A stretch of 44,043 nt of DNA from Betaproteobacteria bacterium (GTDB taxonomy: Bacteria; Pseudomonadota; Gammaproteobacteria; Burkholderiales; Usitatibacteraceae). The DNA is taken from positions 1-44,043 of the forward strand of contig JAGRPO010000194.1 of NCBI GenBank assembly GCA_019449455.1, given 5' to 3'. The first letter of the stretch is position 1, and each line of letters begins with the position of its first letter. This document shows, in pieces, positions 6,787-14,625 of the stretch. The notes under the pieces were generated by a model. That model saw only the letters and a list, made by a program, of their open reading frames with translations, had not been told where the DNA came from and did no database searches. The position numbers and the translations under genes were made by a program.

Positions 6787-8106
6787 ATGGCGAAGGGCCT
6801 GCCTGAGGCCTTTTCCGGCGCGCTCGGACGGCGGTTCGAGTTTCTTCGCCGCCTGGGCGAGGGCGGAATGGCGGAAGTCTTTCTCGCCCGCGACCGGTTC
6901 CACGAGCGCGAGGTGGCCCTCAAGATCGTGCGCGCGAGCCCGAGCGCGGCCGGGGAGCGCAAGCAGCTCGAGCATCTCTGGCTGAACGAGATGCGCCTCG
7001 CCGGGCGCCTCAAGCACCCCTACATCCTGGAGGTCTACGAGGCGGGAACCGAGGACGGCAACAGCTTCCTCGTGATGGAGTACCTGCCGGGCGGCACGCT
7101 CGCGCCGTACACCTCGCCCGGCGCGTTGCTGCCCCCGTCCCGCGTGGCCGACATCGTGTTCAAGGTGAGCCACGCGCTCGAGTACGCCAACTCCCAGGGC
7201 CTGCTCCATCGCGACGTGAAGCCCGCCAACGTCCTCCTCGCGGCCGACGGCACGCCCAAGATCAGCGACTTCGGCGCGGCCTACCTCCTCGGCGAGGAGC
7301 ACACGCAGGTGATCGGCGTGGGCACGCTCGCGTTCATGCCTCCCGAGCACTTCGAGGGGGCGGAGCCCAGCGTGCAGCACGACATCTACGCCACCGGCGT
7401 CATGGCCTACAACCTGCTGAGCGGCGGCTACCCCCACAAGGCCGTGACCCAGGCCGAGCTCATCAACGAGAAGCTCGGCGGCAAGCCGGTGCCGCTGGCG
7501 AGCCGCCGCCAGGGCCTGCCGCCCGCGCTCGTCGCGGCCGTCGGCCTCGCCATCCACCGGGACCGCGGCAAGCGCTTCGCCACGTGGCAGGCGTTTCGCG
7601 AGGCGCTGGCGCAGGCGTTCCCGGATCTCATCGCGCAGTCGGCGACGGTGAGCGAGAGCGCGCGGTTCGAGGTGCTGCGCCGCATCCCGTTCTTCGCCGC
7701 CTTTTCGGAGACCCAGGTGTGGGAGGCCGTCCGCATCGGCGAGCAACGCGCGTTCGATTCCGGCACGGAAGTGATCGCCGAGGGATCCGGGGACACCACG
7801 CTGTACGTCGTCGAGTCGGGCGACCTCGAGGTCGTCAATCGCGGCGTGCGCCTGGGGCGCATCCCGACGGGCGAAGCCTTCGGCGAGATCGCCTTCGTCG
7901 AGGGCACGGAGCGCCTGCGCTGCGCCAGCGTCCGGACGGTGACACCCACGACCGTGATCGCGTATTCTGCCGAGGCGCTCAGGCAGGCCACGGGCGCGCT
8001 CCAGGCGGCGTTCGGCCGGGCGATCGTGAAGCTGCTCGTGCGGCGCCTCATCCACTCCAACGACCGCTACGTGACGGCGATCCGGACGAAGAACGTGGCC
8101 AGGTAG
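6787..8106 (+). CDS. Ser/Thr protein kinase fused to a cyclic-nucleotide-binding domain
   Basis: 439 residues, no membrane span. The Hanks-type kinase domain covers about 17-275: Gly loop GEGGMAEVF at 25-32, Lys46 in VALKIV, Glu68 in the C helix, catalytic HRDVKPAN at 141-148 (Asp143), DFG at 161-163, and PPE at 185-187 in place of APE. Residues 298-400 form a CAP-type cyclic nucleotide domain. Its phosphate cassette looks intact: FGE at 365-367, and Arg378 in LRCASV stands where the nucleotide phosphate is bound. It should be a cytoplasmic kinase gated by cAMP or cGMP, a PKG-like logic with domain order reversed. A 74-base gap separates it from the GT-C-like gene, so it may have its own promoter. 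The ATG at 6787 follows ACGGGAGAACAACAAC, a usable ribosome site. Confidence 0.92.
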   Translation: MAKGLPEAFSGALGRRFEFLRRLGEGGMAEVFLARDRFHEREVALKIVRASPSAAGERKQLEHLWLNEMRLAGRLKHPYILEVYEAGTEDGNSFLVMEYLPGGTLAPYTSPGALLPPSRVADIVFKVSHALEYANSQGLLHRDVKPANVLLAADGTPKISDFGAAYLLGEEHTQVIGVGTLAFMPPEHFEGAEPSVQHDIYATGVMAYNLLSGGYPHKAVTQAELINEKLGGKPVPLASRRQGLPPALVAAVGLAIHRDRGKRFATWQAFREALAQAFPDLIAQSATVSESARFEVLRRIPFFAAFSETQVWEAVRIGEQRAFDSGTEVIAEGSGDTTLYVVESGDLEVVNRGVRLGRIPTGEAFGEIAFVEGTERLRCASVRTVTPTTVIAYSAEALRQATGALQAAFGRAIVKLLVRRLIHSNDRYVTAIRTKNVAR

Positions 8107-8149
8107 CGCGCAAGCCGCAAGCGGCAATACACAATAAAGGGGGAAGGCC

Positions 8150-9127
8150 GTGATCAGACTGCTGGCGTTGCTGGTTTCCTTCGTTTCGCTTTCCGCATTC
8201 CCGCCGGGCGCGCTCGCCCAGTCGTTTCCGTCGCGCCCCATCGTGATGGTCGTCCCCTTCGCCGCCGGCGGCCCGGTGGACGTCGTGGCCCGCATCCTCG
8301 GCGAGCCCATGCGCAAGTCCCTCGGGCAGGCGGTCGTGATCGAGAGCACGACCGGAGCCGGGGGCAGCATCGGCGTCGGCCGCGTGGCCCGCGCCGCGCC
8401 CGACGGCTATACGCTGAGCATCGGCCACTGGAGCACGCACGTCGTGAACGGCGCGGTCTACCAGCTCCCGTACGACCTGCTGAAGGACCTGGAGCCCGTG
8501 GCGATGATCGGCGGCAATCCCATGATCGTCGTCACGAAGCCCAACGTGCCGGCGGCCAACCTCAAGGAGCTGGTCGCGTGGGTCAAGGCGAACCAGGAGA
8601 AGGTGAACGTGGGCACCGCCGGCGCCGGCTCGTCCACGCACATCAGCGGCATCTATTTCCAGAACGAGATCGGCGCGAAGCTCCAGTTCATCCCCTACAA
8701 GGGAACGGGACCGGCGATGCAGGACCTCATGGGCGGCCAGATCGACATGATGGTGGACCAGCTCTCCAATTCGCTGCCGCAGGTGCGCGCGAACCGGATC
8801 AAGGGCTACGCCATCACCGCGAAGGAACGCTCCGCCGCGGCGCCCGACATGCCGACGGTGGACGAGGCGGGGCTGCCGGGACTGCACATCAGCATCTGGT
8901 ACGGCATCTGGGCGCCGAAGGGAACGCCGAAGGAAATCGTCGCCCGGCTCAACGCGGCCGTGGTCGACGCCCTCGCCGATCCCGCCACGCGCCAGCGGCT
9001 CGGCGACCTCGGCATGGAGATCGTGCCGCGCGACAGGCAGACGCCGGAGGCGCTCGGCGCGCACCAGAAGGCGGAGATCGAGAAGTGGTGGCCCATCATC
9101 AGGGCTGCCAACATCAAGCTGAACTGA
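8150..9127 (+). CDS. Bug/TctC-type tripartite tricarboxylate transporter receptor
   Basis: 325 residues. A Sec signal peptide (hydrophobic residues 3-18, cut after LAQ at about residue 24) precedes a periplasmic binding protein of the Bug family. Diagnostic features are the start SFPSRPI, the VVPFAAGGPVDVVAR ligand-loop element, the central STHISG and PYKGTGPAMQDLMGGQIDMM segments, and the late MPTVDEAGLPG. The protein would capture a small carboxylate for a TctAB permease, but no permease gene is present, which is usual for this expanded betaproteobacterial family. The start is a GTG at 8150 with GGGGGAAGG just before it. Spacing of 6 bases to the hisN-like gene indicates one transcript. The ligand is unknown. 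Confidence 0.92.
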   Translation: MIRLLALLVSFVSLSAFPPGALAQSFPSRPIVMVVPFAAGGPVDVVARILGEPMRKSLGQAVVIESTTGAGGSIGVGRVARAAPDGYTLSIGHWSTHVVNGAVYQLPYDLLKDLEPVAMIGGNPMIVVTKPNVPAANLKELVAWVKANQEKVNVGTAGAGSSTHISGIYFQNEIGAKLQFIPYKGTGPAMQDLMGGQIDMMVDQLSNSLPQVRANRIKGYAITAKERSAAAPDMPTVDEAGLPGLHISIWYGIWAPKGTPKEIVARLNAAVVDALADPATRQRLGDLGMEIVPRDRQTPEALGAHQKAEIEKWWPIIRAANIKLN

Positions 9128-9133
9128 AGGCGG

Positions 9134-9925
9134 ATGCCCCTCACCGCCCACGAGATCAACGAGTACCGGTCCTTCGCCGAGCGCCTGGCGGACGCGGCCG
9201 CCCTCGCCATCCAGCCCTACTTCCGCTCGGCGCTCCCGGTGGACGACAAGGGCGGCCGGCGCTTCGATCCGGTGACGGCCGCCGACCGCGATGCCGAGCG
9301 CGCCATGCGCGAGCTCATCGGCCGGCACTACCCCGACCACGGCATCCTCGGCGAGGAAGACGGCGCCGTGGCCAGCCGTTGCGGGCTTACCTGGGTGCTC
9401 GACCCCATCGACGGGACGCGCGCGTTCATCACCGGCTTGCCGCTGTGGGGAACGCTTGTCGCGCTCAACGACGGCACGCGCCCCGTGCTGGGCGTCATGA
9501 ACCAGCCGTTCACCGGCGAGCGCTATGTCGGCACCCCGGCCGGCGCGTGGCGAAACGGCGAGCCGCTCGAGACACGGCCGTGCCCGCGCCTCGCCGAGGC
9601 GCGGGTGATGTGCACCAGCCCGGAGCTCTTCGACACCCCCGAGCGCCTGGCGGCCTTCGAATCCGTCGCCGCGCAGGCGCAGATGGTGCGCTTCGGCGGC
9701 GACTGCTACGCCTACTGCATGGTGGCCTCGGGATTCGTGGACGCCGTCATCGAGTCGGGCCTGAAGCCCTATGACGTGCAGGCGCTGATTCCCATCGTCG
9801 AAGGCGCGGGCGGGCGCATGACCGCCTGGGACGGCGGGGACGCGCAGCACGGCGGCGCGGTCGTCGCGTGCGGCGACGACACGCTGCATGCCCTGATCGT
9901 GGAGCGCCTCCGGAAAGCCGCCTGA
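9134..9925 (+). CDS. hisN: inositol-monophosphatase-fold phosphatase, probable histidinol-phosphatase
   Basis: 263 residues, complete, cytoplasmic. The magnesium-dependent inositol monophosphatase signature is intact: GEED at 73-76, LDPIDGT at 89-95, and Asp214 in YDVQAL, which provides the third metal site. Sequence style (ITGLPLWGTLVAL after the metal motif and GGDCYAYCMVASGFVDAVIE late) fits the HisN branch, which dephosphorylates L-histidinol phosphate in histidine synthesis, better than the SuhB or CysQ branches. That assignment is by resemblance only. It starts 6 bases after the Bug receptor gene, with AAGGCGG overlapping the ribosome-site position, so the two are co-transcribed. No other his gene is nearby. 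It converges on the radical SAM gene across a 25-base gap. Confidence 0.85.
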   Translation: MPLTAHEINEYRSFAERLADAAALAIQPYFRSALPVDDKGGRRFDPVTAADRDAERAMRELIGRHYPDHGILGEEDGAVASRCGLTWVLDPIDGTRAFITGLPLWGTLVALNDGTRPVLGVMNQPFTGERYVGTPAGAWRNGEPLETRPCPRLAEARVMCTSPELFDTPERLAAFESVAAQAQMVRFGGDCYAYCMVASGFVDAVIESGLKPYDVQALIPIVEGAGGRMTAWDGGDAQHGGAVVACGDDTLHALIVERLRKAA

Positions 9926-9934
9926 GCGGCCCGC

Positions 9935-9951
9935 GCCGCGGCGGCCGCGGC
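9935..9951. terminator. hairpin between convergent hisN-like and rlmN-like genes
   Basis: A 7-base perfect stem (GCCGCGG 9935-9941 and CCGCGGC 9945-9951, loop CGG) fills most of the gap between two convergent stop codons and touches the stop of the minus-strand gene. It has no U tract. It could end both transcripts, but GC-rich chance is a real alternative. Confidence 0.3.
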
Positions 9952-10985
9952 TATGCCGGCGCGACCTGCCGCAACCGGATCGCGCGCGCGCGCAACTGCC
10001 CGCAGCCGCCCTCCACGTCCTGCCCCGCGGAATTGCGCAGCTTGGTGAGCACGCCGCGCTCGTTCAGCCGCTGCGCCATCGCCTTCGTGCGCCCGGCCGA
10101 CGGGCGCTCGAACGGCAGGCCCTCGACGGCGTTGTAGGCGATCAGGTTCATCACGGCGTACTTGCCGGCGAGCAGGCGCACGATCCCGTCCACCTCCTCG
10201 TCGGTGTCGTTGACGCCCGCGAGCAGCGTCCACTGGTACTGGATCGGGTAGTGCGTCGCGCGGGCGTAGGCCTCGCCCAGCGCCACGAGCTCGGCGGGGT
10301 CGATGCGCGGCGCGTGCCGCATCAGCTTCTCGCGCTGTCCGGCGAACGTCGAATGCAGCGAAAGGGCTAGCGCGGGCTTCACGCGCCCGCGCGGCAGCCG
10401 CTCGAACACGCGCCTGTCGCCCACGGTCGAGAAGACCAGGTTCTTGTGCGCGATCGCGCCCTCGGTGCCGAGGAGGTCGATCGCGTCGAGCACCTCGTCC
10501 AGGTTGTGGGACGGCTCGCCCATCCCCATGAAGACCACCTTCTTCACGAATCGCCGCGACCGGGCGAGCGCCACCTGCGCCACGATCTCCGCGCTGCCCA
10601 GGTGGCGGGCAAGGCCCTGGCGCCCCGTCATGCAGAACGCGCAGCCGACCGCGCAGCCGACCTGCGTCGACACGCACAGCCCGTCGCGCGGCAGCAGCAC
10701 GCACTCGACCGACTGGCCGTCCGGCAAATCCGCGAGCAACCGCTCGGAGCCGTCCTGGCCGGGGTGGCTGGATCGCAGTCGCGCGAGCGCGCCCCACTGC
10801 ACGGCCATCGCCGGCAGCGCCTCGCGAAGACGCCCGGGCAGGAAGTCCTCCGCCGCGCGCGGGCCGCTGTCGAGCGGACGCGCCTGCATCCAGGCGCGCA
10901 GCACGAGCCGCTCGTGGCAGGGCTTGGCGCCGAGGGCGCGCAGGCGTTGCCGGAGGTGCTCGAGGCGCAATCCCGGTGCGGTCAT
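9951..10985 (-). CDS. RlmN/Cfr-family radical SAM RNA methyltransferase
   Basis: 344 residues. The radical SAM cluster motif is C-x3-C-x2-C at Cys111, Cys115 and Cys118 (CAVGCAFC). VVFMGMGEPSHNLDEV and the ALALSLHST element are family hallmarks. The C-terminal AGQDVEGGCGQL places Cys328 as the methyl-carrying or adduct-forming Cys equivalent to Cys355 of E. coli RlmN. Known members methylate C2 or C8 of adenosine 2503 in 23S rRNA, and RlmN also acts on tRNA adenosine 37. The N-terminal part is shorter and more divergent than in housekeeping RlmN, and the usual ndk/pilW neighbours are absent. This may therefore be a second, RlmN-like copy rather than the main enzyme. The gene stands alone; 21 bases separate it from the minus-strand membrane protein upstream. 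Confidence 0.87.
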   Translation of the reverse strand: MTAPGLRLEHLRQRLRALGAKPCHERLVLRAWMQARPLDSGPRAAEDFLPGRLREALPAMAVQWGALARLRSSHPGQDGSERLLADLPDGQSVECVLLPRDGLCVSTQVGCAVGCAFCMTGRQGLARHLGSAEIVAQVALARSRRFVKKVVFMGMGEPSHNLDEVLDAIDLLGTEGAIAHKNLVFSTVGDRRVFERLPRGRVKPALALSLHSTFAGQREKLMRHAPRIDPAELVALGEAYARATHYPIQYQWTLLAGVNDTDEEVDGIVRLLAGKYAVMNLIAYNAVEGLPFERPSAGRTKAMAQRLNERGVLTKLRNSAGQDVEGGCGQLRARAIRLRQVAPA

Positions 10986-11006
10986 TGTCCTCGGCCGGTG
11001 CCCGCG

Positions 11007-11720
11007 TCAGACCACGAGGCGTTGCGCGATCGCCATCCAGGCGCCGGATCGGGCGGTCGCCAGGATCGCCGCCTGGAAGAGCACGAGAAAGAGGATCCCC
11101 CACCCGAAGGCGGGGTGCAGGCGGCGGTTGCGCACCGTGTCCCACGCGACGCATGCGAGCGCCAGCAGGTCGGTGAGGCCGAGGAACACGAGGATTCCGC
11201 CCTGGTGCACGACATCGACGGGGATGCGCGCGATGGCGGGCGTGAGGATGGCGAGCGTCCCGAGGAGCATCAGGCGCTTGTGCCAGTCGCTTCGCCGCCG
11301 CATGAGCAGCGCCGCGCCCAGGAAGGCGCCGAACAGGAGCGCGACCCCGATGGGGATGGCGAGGAAGACGAGCGGCGGCGGACCGGGCGAGACGCCGCGC
11401 TTCGCCCCTTCGATCGCGGTCGCGATGCCGACGGCGACCACGAGCGCGGCGAGCACCGCGCCGGCGACGCCCAGGCGGCGGTGCAGATCCACCCGCCGGG
11501 CGGCCACCAGCCGCGTCTGCGCGATGAAGAGCGCCACCCACAGCGTCATCACCAGGCCGTGCAAATGCACGAGCCGCGGCAGCTCCGGCGCGCCGAAGAT
11601 CGACTTCAGGTAGTAGCTCTGGGCAAAACCGGTGAACGCGATGATCGCGACGACGGCCGCGGCGATGCCGTAGAAACGGCGCTCCGCGGCGGAGCGGGGG
11701 GTTGCGGCGAGAGGCTCCAT
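11007..11720 (-). CDS. integral membrane protein, possibly haem-binding, function unknown
   Basis: 237 residues with about seven hydrophobic spans. Histidines stand at the ends of helices in the elements LVHLHGLVMTLW, DLHRRLGVAG and DWHKRLMLLG. This resembles four-helix b-type haem proteins and the uncharacterised DUF2306-like membrane proteins, but I cannot place it in a named family. The start at 11720 is chosen because AAAGGAGG lies directly upstream on the minus strand (11725-11732) and the protein then begins MEPLAATPRS. An earlier in-frame ATG at 11792 would add an unlikely Cys- and Arg-containing stretch. It is followed at 21 bases by the RlmN-like gene on the same strand, so the two may share a transcript. 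A role in electron transfer is conjecture. Confidence 0.72.
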   Translation of the reverse strand: MEPLAATPRSAAERRFYGIAAAVVAIIAFTGFAQSYYLKSIFGAPELPRLVHLHGLVMTLWVALFIAQTRLVAARRVDLHRRLGVAGAVLAALVVAVGIATAIEGAKRGVSPGPPPLVFLAIPIGVALLFGAFLGAALLMRRRSDWHKRLMLLGTLAILTPAIARIPVDVVHQGGILVFLGLTDLLALACVAWDTVRNRRLHPAFGWGILFLVLFQAAILATARSGAWMAIAQRLVV

Positions 11721-11830
11721 GTTGCCTCCTTTGCGGTGTGCCAGGCGAAGGGCGACGACTGCGCAGGCGCGCAGGACCGGCGGAGGATACACCTTCCGGG
11801 CCGGCGCAGCGGAGAAAGGGCGGAGGGCCT

Positions 11831-11959
11831 TCAGGAAGGCGTCGCGAACGGCCCGTCCAGCCCGCGGCGCACTTCGGCGGCCGCATACCGCTGGCAGCCC
11901 GCCACGGCGAGGGCTGCAAGGAGAAGGAGGACGGCGGCAACTCGGGGGTATCGGCTCAT
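11831..11959 (-). CDS. small 42-residue lipoprotein
   Basis: A short reading frame with a textbook lipoprotein signal: basic start MSRYPR, hydrophobic core VAAVLLLLAALAV, and a lipobox VAGC with the lipidated Cys at residue 22. The mature part is only about 21 residues (CQRYAAAEVRRGLDGPFATPS). I recognise no family; it has the size of entericidin-like toxin or small envelope lipoproteins but no sequence match that I can see. The ATG at 11959 touches the inverted repeat at 11960-11978, and no good ribosome site is visible, so translation might be weak or the repeat may be regulatory. It is divergent from the WYL regulator gene, which is the natural candidate regulator. It lies 110 bases upstream of the membrane-protein gene on the same strand. 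Confidence 0.6.
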   Translation of the reverse strand: MSRYPRVAAVLLLLAALAVAGCQRYAAAEVRRGLDGPFATPS

Positions 11960-12001
11960 GCGGCGTACACTACGCCGCATCTAGGGCATTTCCCGTCCTA
12001 G
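11960..12001. promoter_or_regulatory. candidate operator region between lipoprotein and WYL regulator genes
   Basis: Two inverted repeats lie in the 62-base divergent gap. The first is perfect: GCGGCGTA 11960-11967, spacer CAC, TACGCCGC 11971-11978. The second has short arms CTAGG 11981-11985 and CCTAG 11997-12001. Regulators often bind such sites in the gap between their own gene and a divergent target; binding here is inferred. Confidence 0.45.
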
Positions 12002-12021
12002 TTCATGAGTAAAGTGGCGCT

Positions 12022-13020
12022 ATGTCCCACCCCACGACCCGCGTCCTCGCCGTCCTCGAGATCCTGCAGTCCCAGGCGCACATCGGCGGGGCGGAGCTGG
12101 CGAGCCGCGTCGGCGTGGACAGGCGGACGCTGCGCCGCTACATCGCGATGCTCGAAGAGATGGGCATCCCGATCACCACCGAGCAGGGGCGCTATGGCGG
12201 CTACCGGCTGGTGCCCGGCTTCAGGCTGCCGCCGATGATGTTCACCGACGAGGAGGCCCAGGCCCTGTCGCTGGGGCTCATCGCCGCGCGCGGCCTGGGG
12301 CTCGCCGATGCCGCGCCCGCCATCGAGAGCGTGCAGGCGAAGCTCGACCGCGTGCTGCCCGGCGCGCCGCGCAAGACGATCGCCGCGCTCCGGGAAAGCG
12401 TGGCGCTGCAGACGGGCGACGCGCGGGCCAGCGCCGACGCGAAGCTCCTTCGCGTGCTGAGCGAGTCGGCGCAATCGCGCCGCACGTCCTGCCTGCGCTA
12501 CCGCGCGGCCGACGGGGCGCTCACCTCGCGCGATTTCGACGTGTACGGGCTCGTGTTTCGCGCCGGCCGCTGGTACGTGGTGGGGTTCTGCCACCTGCGC
12601 GCGGGTCTGCGCACGCTGCGGCTCGACCGGGTCGCGCACGCCGACGTCGCCGAGCGCGCCTTCGAGCGGCCCGCGGATTTCGACGCCTCCGAATACCTCA
12701 CGCGCGCGCTGGCGACGCTGCCGCGCGCCACGCCGGTGGAAGTGATGCTGCGCACGGACCTGGAATGCGCCCGCCGGGAGCTCTTCAACACCCTCGGCGC
12801 GCCCGAGGCGTGCGAAGGCGGGGTCCTGCTTCGCGGGTCCGCCGACGATCTCGCGTGGTACGCGCGGGAACTGATGCGCCTGCCGTTCCGCTTCGAGGTG
12901 CGGGAGCCGGATGCGTTGCGGCTGGAGGTCGCGCAACGCGCAAGCGCGCTGGCCGATCAGCACGGGACGGCGCCGGCCTCATCGCGCTCCTCGTCGGTGC
13001 GGGGGTCGCGAAAGCCCTAG
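12022..13020 (+). CDS. WYL-domain transcription regulator (YafY/DeoR-like)
   Basis: 332 residues. The N-terminal winged helix-turn-helix (about 6-58) includes GAELASRVGVDRRTLRRYI as the DNA-binding helices and the wing EQGRYGGYRL. A WYL domain covers about 130-205: RYRAADG, then DVYGLVFRAGRWYVVGFC, where WYVVG takes the place of the W-Y-L core, then RTLRLDRV. A WCX-type C-terminal extension covers about 225-310. WYL proteins are cytoplasmic regulators that sense nucleic acids or small ligands. The ATG at 12022 lies 62 bases from the divergent lipoprotein gene, with two inverted repeats between them, so autoregulation and control of the lipoprotein are plausible. The last 20 residues are Ser/Arg-rich and probably disordered. 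It converges on the spermidine-synthase-like gene with only 5 bases between stop codons. Confidence 0.88.
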   Translation: MSHPTTRVLAVLEILQSQAHIGGAELASRVGVDRRTLRRYIAMLEEMGIPITTEQGRYGGYRLVPGFRLPPMMFTDEEAQALSLGLIAARGLGLADAAPAIESVQAKLDRVLPGAPRKTIAALRESVALQTGDARASADAKLLRVLSESAQSRRTSCLRYRAADGALTSRDFDVYGLVFRAGRWYVVGFCHLRAGLRTLRLDRVAHADVAERAFERPADFDASEYLTRALATLPRATPVEVMLRTDLECARRELFNTLGAPEACEGGVLLRGSADDLAWYARELMRLPFRFEVREPDALRLEVAQRASALADQHGTAPASSRSSSVRGSRKP

Positions 13021-13025
13021 GACCA

Positions 13026-13754
13026 TCATCGTCCTGCGTCCCGCGCAAGCCGCGCCACCGTCGGCGCGAGGTCGAGTCCCGATTCCGCCTTGAGCCGCGA
13101 TGCCTTCGCGAGCAGATCCTCGATGGACGGCAAGGCCATCGGCCCGCTCGAGGCGAGCGCGACGGTATTGCCCGCGTCGCACGGCGGCAGCACCAGCAGG
13201 CGATCGCCGAAAGCCTCGCGAAGGCGCGCCACGCTCGGCGCCACTCCCTGGCGCCCGGCGAGGAGGTTGATGGAAACCATCCCGCCCGCGGCAAGGTGCG
13301 CGCGGGCGTTGAGGTGGAAGGGCACCGTGTCGAGCATGCCGGGGCGGCCCCGCGAATCGAAGCCGTCCACGAGGATCAGGTCGAACTTGCTGCGCGTGCC
13401 CGCCAGGTAGTCGTGCCCGTCGGCGATCTCGATGCGCAGGCGCGGGGATTCCTCGGGCAGCCTGAAGAACTGGCGGGCGGCCGCGACCACCTCGGGCAGG
13501 ATCTCGACGACGGTGATCCTCGCTTCCGGCCGGTGGCGATGCAGGAACTTGGTGACGGAGCCGCAGCCGAGCCCGACCTGCAGCACGCGCGCCGGCCAGT
13601 TCCGGCGCGAATGCAGCAGGAGAGGAAACATCATGTCCCGCGTGTAGGCGAGCTCCAGCGACCAGGGGCGGGCGATGCGCATGGCCCCTTGCACCAGGTG
13701 CGAGCCGAAATGCAGGTAGCGCACGCCCTGCTGCTCGCTCACCTCGATCGACAT
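13026..13754 (-). CDS. spermidine-synthase-like methyltransferase-fold protein
   Basis: 242 residues. The Rossmann core shows VLQVGLGCGSVTKF (nucleotide loop), TVVEILPEVVAAAR, then EIADGHDYL and FDLILVDGFD, the order seen in polyamine aminopropyltransferases. The N-terminal beta domain is much reduced compared with true SpeE, so the enzyme might not make spermidine. Many such single-domain relatives have no assigned reaction. The start at 13754 gives MSIEVSEQQG. The stop is 27 bases upstream of nothing on its own strand but lies tail to tail with the WYL gene (5-base gap). On the minus strand it follows the VOC gene's far side: the VOC gene begins 28 bases further right and ends at 13782, so read-through from the VOC unit is likely. 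Confidence 0.75.
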   Translation of the reverse strand: MSIEVSEQQGVRYLHFGSHLVQGAMRIARPWSLELAYTRDMMFPLLLHSRRNWPARVLQVGLGCGSVTKFLHRHRPEARITVVEILPEVVAAARQFFRLPEESPRLRIEIADGHDYLAGTRSKFDLILVDGFDSRGRPGMLDTVPFHLNARAHLAAGGMVSINLLAGRQGVAPSVARLREAFGDRLLVLPPCDAGNTVALASSGPMALPSIEDLLAKASRLKAESGLDLAPTVARLARDAGR

Positions 13755-13781
13755 CGTGGGCTCCGCGCGAGGCGCCCGCGC

Positions 13782-14606
13782 TCAGGGAACCATCTCGATG
13801 GCCGCCTCGTGGGCGAGCCCCCGATCGAGCACGTGCGCCGCCGGACCGGCCGACGTGCGCAGGGCCATCGCGCAGGGGCCCTCGCCGCGGGTGGCCAGCC
13901 GCTCCTCCAGGGCCCGCGCCGCCGCGGTGTCGTCGCCCGTGGGCGTCATCAGGATGATCGCCGTCTGCCCCAGCCCGACGACGGCGATGCGCAGCCCCTC
14001 ACCCGGCAAGGCAGCCGGCGACTCCATGCTCGTCGCGACGCCCTCGCGGCCCGTGCCCTCGATGCCCAGCAACGCGCGGTAGCGCGAGAGCGAGACCCCG
14101 ATGTCGCGCACCGCCACGGCCACGCTCGCCACGCCCAGCGCTCCATTGGCATGGCGCCGCGCCTCGCCCGCCGGCACGCGCAGTTCGCGCGGCGTCAGGT
14201 CGCCGCACAGGAAGGGCAGGTCGAACGTCGCCTGCCGCCCCGTCTGCCATTTGACCGGCGTCCCGTCGGGGCGCACGCGCCCGCCGTCGAGCGGGCCGTC
14301 GAGCGCGAGCCCGCGCGCCTTCGCCGCATCGATGGCGCGCGCCGTGTCCTCCGGGACCAGCGCGTAGTCCATCAGCCCGTCGCCGTGCTTCGCGTGCTCG
14401 TTGTACCAGCGCTCGGCGGGCCCCGGCTCCTGCCACGCGATGAGCTCGAGGTAGGCGCCGTCCTCGAACGCCACGAGGGCGTTGTGCGACGTGCGTCCGG
14501 GGTGGCGCCCGCCGATCTGCACGCTGAAGCCCAGCGCGCGGTAGTCCTCGACGGCCTTCGCGAGGTCCGCCACCGCGATGACGAGATGATCGAGCCGGAA
14601 CTTCAT
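13782..14606 (-). CDS. VOC (glyoxalase-like) family protein
   Basis: 274 residues with two vicinal-oxygen-chelate modules, resembling the Glyoxalase_3-type proteins. His7 (RLDHLVIAV) and Glu54 (YLELIAW) are candidate metal ligands of the first module; the second module (about 155-265, GVASVAVAVRDI) looks degenerate in its ligands. VOC enzymes include ring-cleaving dioxygenases, glyoxalases and isomerases; the reaction cannot be assigned. The gene follows the Bug receptor gene by 19 bases on the same strand and the thiamine-diphosphate enzyme before that, suggesting one catabolic transcript. No ribosome site is evident before the ATG at 14606, where a 13-base near-palindrome (14616-14628) overlaps the upstream stop codon. 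Confidence 0.82.
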   Translation of the reverse strand: MKFRLDHLVIAVADLAKAVEDYRALGFSVQIGGRHPGRTSHNALVAFEDGAYLELIAWQEPGPAERWYNEHAKHGDGLMDYALVPEDTARAIDAAKARGLALDGPLDGGRVRPDGTPVKWQTGRQATFDLPFLCGDLTPRELRVPAGEARRHANGALGVASVAVAVRDIGVSLSRYRALLGIEGTGREGVATSMESPAALPGEGLRIAVVGLGQTAIILMTPTGDDTAAARALEERLATRGEGPCAMALRTSAGPAAHVLDRGLAHEAAIEMVP

Positions 14607-14625
14607 GGCCGGCCGTGAACCGGGT

